Part shown: positions 5,470 through 11,051 of the stretch, in pieces | How positions within the stretch are numbered: position 1 is the first letter of the stretch | Layout: each line of letters opens with the position of its first letter | Assembly: GCA_030617585.1 (NCBI GenBank) | Contig: JAUWVD010000023.1 | Coordinates: 1-11,051, forward strand | Reading direction: 5' to 3' | From: Candidatus Methanophagales archaeon | GTDB lineage: Archaea; Halobacteriota; Syntropharchaeia; Alkanophagales; Methanospirareceae | DNA length: 11,051 bases | The notes under the pieces: model-generated | Seen by the model: the letters and a program-made list of their open reading frames with translations, nothing else | What the model was told of the DNA's origin: nothing | Database searches by the model: none | Translations under genes and position numbers: made by a program

Positions 5470-6687
5470 ATGGAGAAGGTGAGAGTTGCACAGATATCTT
5501 GTGGTACTGAATACAGTGGTATCCAATGGCTATTTGACGACATAGCAGAGCGGGTAGGTATAGAACTGGTCTATCCGGAGATGGAATTGTCGGAGGTGGA
5601 ACTAGCCTGTAAAGAGTTTGGATTCGAGGTAGAAAGCCCCAGCCTGAATATGATGATGGCAAGAGCGGTATCCATGTTAGATGACCCTACGATAAAGGGT
5701 GCCTTACTCCTCACTTGCTTCAAATGTGCTGAGGGCACAATAGTAAAAGATACTGTAAGAAGGTTCCTGCAGGAGAGAATTGATATACCAATTATAGTAT
5801 ATTCAAATGTGGAGAAGCCGAAGGAGATAGAGATATATTCGAGGCTGGAAGCGCTGAAGACGTTAATAGCGCGGAAGTCGCTTTTAATGCGTGAGAAGCA
5901 GGAAGGGATCACAATTGGCGTTGATTCCGGCTCTTCTACCACAAAAGCGGTGGTGATGAAGGATAATGAGATAGTGGGGGAAGGCTGGATACCTACAACA
6001 GATCCGGTAGAAAGTGCGGACGAAGTGATAGAATCGGCGTTAAACGGTGCCGGTATTTCGAGAACGGATGTGGATGCGATTGGTGTCACAGGTCATGGCC
6101 GTGAACTTGTAGGCAAGCATGTGAAGGCGGTACTCAATTTAGAAGAGGTGAGTGTAATCGCGAAAGGAGCGGCTTTGCTTTCTCGACAGCATAAAGGCGA
6201 TGCAACAGTGATTGATATAGGTGGAATGAACAATAAGTTGATTCTGATGCGAGATGGTATAGCAACTAGTTTCAATTTAGGCGGTATTTGTGGTGGTTCA
6301 TCCGGGCGGTTTCTGGAAGTGGCATCGAATAGATTGGATGTGGACATCTCGAAGTTGGGAGAACTGGCGCTGAAGTCAAAAGTGAAACACGAGTTGCAGA
6401 GCTATTGCATGGTATTTGGAATACAAAGTCTTGTTATTGCTCTTGGTTCCGGGGTGAAGCCAGAAGACGTAGCTGCTGCTGCTTGCAGGTCGGTTGCGAA
6501 CCAGGTGTATGAAAATCAGATACAGGAGATGGAGATGAGACCACCGATTATCTTTGTTGGTGGTGTATCGCTAATAGAAGGGGTGACACACGAATTTGAG
6601 ACTATGCTCGGCATTGACATTACTGTCCCGCCTAATTCACAGTACGCAGGTGCGGTAGGTATTGCTACGCTGGTGTCCGGCGTTTAA
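5470..6687 (+). CDS. mmp15: Methanogenesis marker protein 15 (HgdC-like ATPase activator)
   Basis: A 405-residue protein matching methanogenesis marker 15, homologous in its C-terminal two-thirds to the ATP-driven electron donors of 2-hydroxyacyl-CoA dehydratases (HgdC/BadF/BadG). Residues 148-160 (TIGVDSGSSTTKA) are the ASKHA phosphate-1 loop, 247-256 (VIDIGGMNNK) phosphate-2, and 361-372 (IFVGGVSLIEGV) the adenosine motif. Two cysteines sit where HgdC ligates its dimer-bridging [4Fe-4S] cluster: C274 in GGICGGSSGRFLEVAS and C313 in SYCMVFGIQS. The N-terminal ~145 residues are a separate domain with C11 (SCGTEYSG) and C83-x-x-C86 (TCFKCAEGT). By analogy it would couple ATP hydrolysis to low-potential electron transfer, a plausible need when the Ni of F430 in methyl-CoM reductase is reduced; this role is an inference. 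Its TAA directly abuts the stop of the convergent tldE-like gene. Confidence 0.92.
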   Translation: MEKVRVAQISCGTEYSGIQWLFDDIAERVGIELVYPEMELSEVELACKEFGFEVESPSLNMMMARAVSMLDDPTIKGALLLTCFKCAEGTIVKDTVRRFLQERIDIPIIVYSNVEKPKEIEIYSRLEALKTLIARKSLLMREKQEGITIGVDSGSSTTKAVVMKDNEIVGEGWIPTTDPVESADEVIESALNGAGISRTDVDAIGVTGHGRELVGKHVKAVLNLEEVSVIAKGAALLSRQHKGDATVIDIGGMNNKLILMRDGIATSFNLGGICGGSSGRFLEVASNRLDVDISKLGELALKSKVKHELQSYCMVFGIQSLVIALGSGVKPEDVAAAACRSVANQVYENQIQEMEMRPPIIFVGGVSLIEGVTHEFETMLGIDITVPPNSQYAGAVGIATLVSGV

Positions 6688-8043
6688 TTACGACACTACC
6701 TGCAGCTTTGATACCATAATTGATGGCGAGACCACATTAGATATCTGTCGTGTATCGGTCCCAACCAATTCCACATGTTCCAGCACCTCTTGCATGTTGC
6801 CTGCGAGCATTACCTGCGTAATAGGATACAACTCACCCTTTTTAATGCCAAGAGCATTCTGAGTAACGACAGAGAAATCACCGGATGCTCTTGATGCGGT
6901 ATGCGCACCTATCACATCGTTTATAAACAGGCCAGCGCCTATTTCGCGGATCATTTCGTCCGTAGATGATCTACGCCCACTTATAGTGAAATTCGTTGCT
7001 CCAGGTGCGGGTAAATTGTCAAAACCTCTTATTGCATTACCCGTGCTTTTCACATTGTCTTTGCCTGCAGTGTAGGAATCGTAGAGGAAATTCTTTAGCA
7101 CGCCCTTATCAACCAAACTTGTAGCTTCTGAGCGGACGCCTTCGCCATCCATCTGCCTGCTATTTATGCCTAACGGCATCGTAGCATTGTCAATAATCGA
7201 AAGATTCTCAGACGATATTTCCTCACCTTTCTTACCCTGGTATGGTGATTGTCTCCGCTGCACGCTCTCAGCGCTAAGTTGTGGGATCAGAGTATAAGCG
7301 AAAAGACTTTGCACCGCTCTAGGAGAGAAGATAACGGGAATCTCTTTCGTTTCTAGTTTTTTACCACCTAAACTATCCGCCGCTATTTTCACTGCGGACC
7401 GACCAATCCAATCAAAATCTATCTCACTGAGCATCCTACTGGTTTTTCCCTCCCAGCCAGAAGTTTCTTCGCCATCATCTTCACTTGCCACAATCGCTAT
7501 TCCGGCAGCGACATAAGTGCCGGTATCACTCGTCTCGATACCCTCAGAATTCAAAATGTATGTTTCGTCATGTGCAGCGGCGAAGCTGCCTTCTGTTGGT
7601 CTGCAGGTTACGCTTTTTCTTACCTTATACGCTTCCATTCCCGTTAGCAGCGCTTTACAATGTTCTATTGCATCACCGGTCCCACGCTCGAGAAGGTCAA
7701 TTATTCGTGGATCAAACGTCTTTTCCGGCTTCGTGTAGCTCTGTGTTGATAGTGCCGGTAAGCTCACGAAATGAGGATCAAGATCAGACACCCGCGCTTG
7801 TTTTATTGCATGTTCTACGCATGTTTCTATCGCCTCGGATTCCAAAGCCGTGGTGGATGAGAACCCAATTTTATTTGATAATACTACTCGCACGCCAATG
7901 CCTGCGCTTTTAACGTGCTTCACCTTTTTGACTTCCTCGCGCTCAAGGTCAATGCTTAACACATTGCCCCGCTCACCATAGATCTCTACCTGATCGCAGC
8001 TCTCCAACGCCTTTTTCAATGCTTTATGCATGAGGTCGAACAT
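6688..8043 (-). CDS. tldE: TldE/PmbA-like protein of the TldD/TldE protease family
   Basis: A 451-residue protein of the TldD/PmbA (peptidase U62) family. It lacks the HExxxH zinc motif of the catalytic TldD subunit, which places it in the TldE/PmbA branch; in characterised systems TldD and TldE form a heterodimeric metalloprotease that cleaves unfolded peptides. Family marks in order: an N-terminal domain with GIGVRVVLSNKIGFSSTTAL (48-67), EIPVIFSPRAVQSLF (234-248), GEGVRSEATSLVDKGVLKNF (300-319) leading to LYDSYTAGK (320-328), and the C-terminal LFINDVIGAHTASRASGDFS (372-391) and ALGIKKGELYPI (397-408). No signal peptide is present, so it is cytoplasmic. The start is ATG 8043, with a TATA-like box about 20 bases upstream, implying a leaderless or nearly leaderless message. 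No tldD lies in the window. The gene faces mmp15 with no base between the stop codons. Confidence 0.9.
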   Translation of the reverse strand: MFDLMHKALKKALESCDQVEIYGERGNVLSIDLEREEVKKVKHVKSAGIGVRVVLSNKIGFSSTTALESEAIETCVEHAIKQARVSDLDPHFVSLPALSTQSYTKPEKTFDPRIIDLLERGTGDAIEHCKALLTGMEAYKVRKSVTCRPTEGSFAAAHDETYILNSEGIETSDTGTYVAAGIAIVASEDDGEETSGWEGKTSRMLSEIDFDWIGRSAVKIAADSLGGKKLETKEIPVIFSPRAVQSLFAYTLIPQLSAESVQRRQSPYQGKKGEEISSENLSIIDNATMPLGINSRQMDGEGVRSEATSLVDKGVLKNFLYDSYTAGKDNVKSTGNAIRGFDNLPAPGATNFTISGRRSSTDEMIREIGAGLFINDVIGAHTASRASGDFSVVTQNALGIKKGELYPITQVMLAGNMQEVLEHVELVGTDTRQISNVVSPSIMVSKLQVVS

Positions 8044-8058
8044 TTTTCTTTCTTGTTA

Positions 8059-8072
8059 TTATATATAAAGTA
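8059..8072 (-). promoter_or_regulatory. TATA-like promoter of the tldE-like gene
   Basis: On the minus strand TACTTTATATATAATA (8059-8074) is a strong archaeal TATA-like box whose centre lies about 22-24 bases before the ATG at 8043. The expected transcript start falls at or within a few bases of the start codon, so the message is probably leaderless; the purine stretch AAGAAAGAAAA before ATG is only a weak ribosome site. This also argues that tldE is transcribed separately from polC. Confidence 0.5.
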
Positions 8073-8100
8073 TAACTTCTACCTATAAATTTAATTTAGG

Positions 8101-8144
8101 ACGCAGATTTACACGGATTTACACTGATTCGATTTCATCTGCGT
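8101..8144. repeat. GATTTACAC-type repeat inside an 8-base inverted repeat, copy 2
   Basis: ACGCAGAT (8101-8108) and ATCTGCGT (8137-8144) are perfect inverted arms. Inside, GATTTACACG and GATTTACACT stand in direct tandem (8106-8125), followed by GATTCGATTTC. The unit matches the copy at 1771-1794. The element lies 58 bases upstream of the tldE ATG and beyond its TATA box, where a regulator could bind, but its recurrence in a convergent gap argues for a dispersed repeat rather than a dedicated operator. Confidence 0.55.
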
Positions 8145-8187
8145 TAATAATCAATTTTAGTTGGATTTTATGAACTTTGCTCGGCAC

Positions 8188-8229
8188 ACTCTCCCTTACC
8201 CACATAAATGAACTTGTGGCCGGGAGGGT
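8188..8229. other. Two-part hairpin in the polC-tldE spacer
   Basis: ACTCTCCC (8188-8195) pairs with GGGAGGGT (8222-8229) with one G-T wobble. After a small internal loop, CCACA (8200-8204) pairs with TGTGG (8215-8219) around a 10-base loop. This is a stable, GC-rich fold in otherwise AT-rich spacer. On the minus strand it would lie in the 3' untranslated part of the polC message, just after a second hairpin. It could be a processing or stability element, or a small structured RNA; it has no T-tract behind it. Confidence 0.45.
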
Positions 8230-8232
8230 TGA

Positions 8233-8253
8233 TAAGGGGGGCCTGGCCCCTTA
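8233..8253 (-). terminator. Hairpin immediately after the polC stop
   Basis: TAAGGGG (8233-8239) and CCCCTTA (8247-8253) form a perfect 7-base-pair stem around a 7-base loop. The arm touches the polC stop codon (8254-8256), so it would form in the 3' end of the polC transcript. The position suits a transcript-end structure, but no U-run follows on the minus strand, so intrinsic termination in the strict sense is doubtful. Confidence 0.45.
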
Positions 8254-11051
8254 TTACATGAAATCTGTTAGAGCCTTCTGCTGCTTCCCGGCATCAGGAA
8301 AGAGCAAATTCACATCCTTCTGCAACAGCTCCAGCCGTTGTCGCGTGTAATCAGAAAGATGATACTCCTTTGCCATACGCAGCGAGACGTCAAGATACTT
8401 TTTCACACTTGCTATATGTACAGTAGGAAGTATCTTACTGCCGCACCGCGTGCATTTGCCACTCAGCGGAATCCGCCGGTATTTAGCATTACATTTACTG
8501 CACCTCATCCTCTGAGATCCAAACGCTCTAAGGTTACCTTTTATATCACGAAGGAAATGGTTTTCTATGACCGCTTCCGCCACTTCAGGTGCATCCACAG
8601 CCCTTATTATCCGCGCCAATCGCAACTGCGCATCCAATTTCTCCATCATAGTACCCAAACTCTTATACAGCGAATTTAAAGGACCTGCTGCGATGTCTGT
8701 TGTCTCATGTGTATAAAGGAATCCATAAACATCCTTTGGCTCTTCTATTCTGGTCGACGCAGTCTCTATATCCACCTCTTTTGGAAGCTTCTCCAAGCAA
8801 GCCGCCTCGTAGAATTCCAATGGGTATTCACGAGCGATAGAAACGTTACGTGCCTCTTTATCTACCTCCTTCGGATTGATGAACGGAATGAGAACAAGAG
8901 GCGCATCCATTCTGCCACCGCGTTTCTCAGGTAAAAAGAAGAGCGAGAAATTGATCAGAGCATCCAGCAGGAGGAGGACGGAGTCCTCGTCACCGTCACA
9001 GTTCCTCCTCTTCGCTGCATGGAAAAAAGGATGCGCGTAACAGGCCGAAGCCTTTGTGAAACCGATTATCCGACCCAATATCCCAGCAGATGTATGTGGC
9101 GCCAGCCCAAGCACGAGTTCCCCTAAAAGGTCCTCTTTGTTTGACGCACCATAATAAGGCGATAAGCCATAGAATTTAGAGAGCAGAGAGTCAAGAAATT
9201 GTGACACCTTTAGCAAATACGATGCCGCATCAAGCGAAATAACAATATCCTGCTGCTTGAGCTCTACTATCTGCGCCTCACTTTCCAGTTTCTTACCGAA
9301 AGTGTCATGCGAATACCCCAGTTCCTTCGCCTTCTCCAGGCTCAAACCTATCTCTTTGGGCTTGAAATGCGTTAACGGTAGATTTGTGAAATCATATCTT
9401 ATCGTGCCATCCTTGAACACAAACACGCCATGTTTCGCCCTTAATATACCCTTACCTAAATGCTCAGCCACTTTATGCTTTGAAATAAGCCCCTGCACGC
9501 ATTTCACGTTCTGTTTGTTAGGCGATTCTCCCAGTTTCTTTATAGTCGCATGATAATAATTCCACAGATCTATGCTCTTTTTAGCTTGCGAACCCGTTTT
9601 TAGCCGAGATCTTGCATCTTGCATCAAACCCGGAGTTTTAAAGTTTGAAGAGCCGCACTTATCACAGATGCATGAAGAGGATATGAATTCATTACCGCAT
9701 TCGTTGCACCTTCTCATGCCGATTTCTACCTCTATCACCTTCTTCTTTAATGCTTCCTTCAGCAACCGGCTCTTTCCTCCGTATTCGCCTACCGGGAAGA
9801 TAGAATGCGGTGCAGGTGTCATCCGCCGCTCTTTCGATTTCTCCGGTCGCCCCATGCGAACACCGATTCTTGTTGGTGCTTTGTTCCTCGTCTTTACCCG
9901 CGTAAATTCGTCTCGCTTCAAATCCCCGGTTATCCCTAAACACTTTAACAGCGCATCTGGCTCCTCTATCGCTAAAGAACCATTTTCAATGTGATGCAAG
10001 ACAAGCAAATCCTCCAGAATCGCCTTTACTCTGCCTCCATCATCAGAGTGAATAAAGAGCGTATTCTCTTCCACAGTGCCCTTCTTGCATATAGAATCTG
10101 CTAAATATGCGTCATCCTCTTCTGTTATGTCCGCCCATAGATACGTATATGCCGGATGTAACGGCACATCGAAGCGAGATGCGAGCTCTATTGCTTCTGC
10201 TTGATTAGGCGGTTTCAAACACCATTTAGCCGCTTCTTCATTTGATTTCACTTCTAATTCCCGTAACCACCACTCATGCGAGTATGCACCGGGCATTAAA
10301 CGATGCCCCGTCTCTAAAAAATCGCCATAATCTATGAGTATCTCGCCTACATCCACTATCTCTGCCACTTCATCTCTTAGTTTAGTGACTGCCTCCGCGG
10401 AATCTAACTTGACTAGGGAACCATCTTTTAATTTCACTGTTGCCGCGTCAATAGAATCAACAGGTACAACACAGCCCGCTTTACCGGGTAGTTCCGTCTT
10501 TATCTGCGTGCCCGCAGCGACGAATCCACGCAATGACATAGTAGCGGGGTTTAACCCGACTGTCTCGAGGCCCGTATTGCGAGAACGACCATAACGGAGA
10601 CTGAAGGAGCCTTTTGTCGATGGTCGTCCAAATACGGGTCTACCGGCGATCAAATCACCCAAGAACTTCTTCTTTTTCTTCTCGCCTTTTGATTTTACCA
10701 ACGTTGCTAACCATTCCCAGCCTTCGAGTCCAAGTCGGTCAACATGCCGTTTTATCTTCGTTGCCTTCATTGCGATCCCCTCGGTGAGTACGAGCACCAT
10801 ACCACCACGTATTTTATTCGTCGCGACCCTTTGGAGATCTTTAAAACCGCCTACTTCCATATCTTCGGTTGCGTCTCCATCAATACAAATAGGGCAACCA
10901 CGCACTATCTCCTTTATCTCTTCGTCCGTAGGCTTGTATTGCAAGCCACTTATTCGCTCGTATACTGAAACTTCTAATACGTACCGACCTATTTCATTTT
11001 CGCGTGGCTGATAAGCAGCAAAGCCCATTCTACGTCTTATATAATCAGCAG
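8254..11051 (-). CDS. polC: DNA polymerase II (D-family) large subunit DP2, start beyond right edge
   Basis: The C-terminal ~930 residues of DP2, the catalytic subunit of the archaeal replicative polymerase PolD. The frame continues past the first in-window Met (codon 11026-11028) as ADYIRRR to the window edge, matching the family, so roughly the first 200 residues are missing. Numbering from that Met: GRPVFGRPSTKGSFSLRYGR (129-148), GTQIKTELPGK (173-183), and the core HTSAGILGRIIGF (645-657) with AHPFFHAAKRRNCDGDED (665-682). D678 and D680 are the paired catalytic aspartates of the two-barrel active site. A zinc-like cluster C441/C444/C453/C455/C458 lies in the middle, and a second, C843/C846/C859/C862, near the end. 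The C-terminus QQKALTDFM (916-924) resembles a PCNA-interacting box. No intein interrupts the NCDGD region, a site used by inteins in some archaea. The partner DP1 is not in the window. Confidence 0.97.
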   Translation of the reverse strand, partial: ADYIRRRMGFAAYQPRENEIGRYVLEVSVYERISGLQYKPTDEEIKEIVRGCPICIDGDATEDMEVGGFKDLQRVATNKIRGGMVLVLTEGIAMKATKIKRHVDRLGLEGWEWLATLVKSKGEKKKKKFLGDLIAGRPVFGRPSTKGSFSLRYGRSRNTGLETVGLNPATMSLRGFVAAGTQIKTELPGKAGCVVPVDSIDAATVKLKDGSLVKLDSAEAVTKLRDEVAEIVDVGEILIDYGDFLETGHRLMPGAYSHEWWLRELEVKSNEEAAKWCLKPPNQAEAIELASRFDVPLHPAYTYLWADITEEDDAYLADSICKKGTVEENTLFIHSDDGGRVKAILEDLLVLHHIENGSLAIEEPDALLKCLGITGDLKRDEFTRVKTRNKAPTRIGVRMGRPEKSKERRMTPAPHSIFPVGEYGGKSRLLKEALKKKVIEVEIGMRRCNECGNEFISSSCICDKCGSSNFKTPGLMQDARSRLKTGSQAKKSIDLWNYYHATIKKLGESPNKQNVKCVQGLISKHKVAEHLGKGILRAKHGVFVFKDGTIRYDFTNLPLTHFKPKEIGLSLEKAKELGYSHDTFGKKLESEAQIVELKQQDIVISLDAASYLLKVSQFLDSLLSKFYGLSPYYGASNKEDLLGELVLGLAPHTSAGILGRIIGFTKASACYAHPFFHAAKRRNCDGDEDSVLLLLDALINFSLFFLPEKRGGRMDAPLVLIPFINPKEVDKEARNVSIAREYPLEFYEAACLEKLPKEVDIETASTRIEEPKDVYGFLYTHETTDIAAGPLNSLYKSLGTMMEKLDAQLRLARIIRAVDAPEVAEAVIENHFLRDIKGNLRAFGSQRMRCSKCNAKYRRIPLSGKCTRCGSKILPTVHIASVKKYLDVSLRMAKEYHLSDYTRQRLELLQKDVNLLFPDAGKQQKALTDFM

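Noticed and set aside
4994..5662. A 222-codon open frame on the minus strand opposite mmp5 and the start of mmp15
   Set aside because: The translation is rich in Ser, Pro and Thr with no recognisable motif, and it lies opposite two well-matched genes. It is a shadow of their codon pattern.
5571..6089. A 172-codon minus-strand open frame inside mmp15
   Set aside because: It is Ser/Ile-rich without domains, directly antisense to the conserved ASKHA region of mmp15.
7485..7913. A 142-codon plus-strand frame inside the tldE-like gene, and similar plus-strand frames inside polC (for example 9572-9994)
   Set aside because: The sequences are low-complexity shadows opposite conserved protein motifs.
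6688..8043. Reading the U62-family gene as the catalytic TldD subunit
   Set aside because: No HExxxH zinc motif occurs in the translation, and the C-terminal motifs fit PmbA/TldE.
9000..9140. Possible intein at the DP2 catalytic motif
   Set aside because: The residues around NCDGD run uninterrupted from HTSAGILGRIIGF to EKRGGRMDAP, so no intein is present at this known insertion site.
1..11051. CRISPR array, tRNA/rRNA genes, insertion sequence, prophage or defence island
   Set aside because: No regularly spaced direct repeats, no tRNA-like cloverleaf in the short gaps, no transposase, integrase or nuclease gene. The genes are core functions without signs of recent transfer.

Overview
The window reads as ordinary chromosomal sequence from a euryarchaeon that carries methyl-coenzyme M reductase (MCR), that is a methanogen or an anaerobic methane/alkane oxidiser. 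The evidence is the large subunit (DP2) of the archaeal D-family DNA polymerase, the archaeal recombinase paralogue RadB, an archaeal-type alanyl-tRNA synthetase and, most tellingly, an adjacent pair matching methanogenesis marker proteins 5 and 15, which are essentially confined to MCR-bearing archaea. Promoter-like sequences are AT-rich archaeal TATA boxes with short or no leaders. The exact lineage cannot be fixed from the sequence alone. An ANME-1 or Syntrophoarchaeum-like organism is a guess.

Layout from left to right. Positions 1-630 (minus) hold the N-terminal 210 codons of alaS, running off the left edge. It is divergent from a DUF1786 ASKHA-fold protein (710-1735, plus). A GNAT acetyltransferase and a stand-alone AroQ-type chorismate mutase (1819-2612, minus) form a translationally coupled pair. 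From a shared palindromic TATA-like site the plus strand runs into a two-domain MgtE-like cation permease (about 2792-4111), radB (4163-4861), and mmp5 and mmp15 (5022-6687, one base apart). The mmp15 stop abuts the stop of the convergent tldE/pmbA-like gene (6688-8043, minus). Upstream of that lies a 210-base structured spacer, then the 3' 2.8 kb of polC encoding DP2 (8254-11051, minus), whose start is beyond the right edge.

How the parts relate. Translation (alaS), replication (polC), recombination (radB), aromatic amino-acid synthesis (chorismate mutase), cation transport and MCR maturation sit side by side. This looks like core housekeeping gene packing rather than one pathway. The only clear functional units are mmp5-mmp15 (MCR biogenesis/activation) and the chorismate mutase-GNAT pair. 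There is no integrase, transposase, CRISPR array, toxin-antitoxin pair or defence gene.

The points of interest are small: the poorly understood mmp5-mmp15 pair, a GATTTACAC-type repeat present in two intergenic spaces, two tandem hairpins directly after polC, the uncertain 5' end of the permease gene with an overlapping 81-codon frame, and a PCNA-binding-like C-terminus on DP2. I did not find a convincing new multi-gene system.
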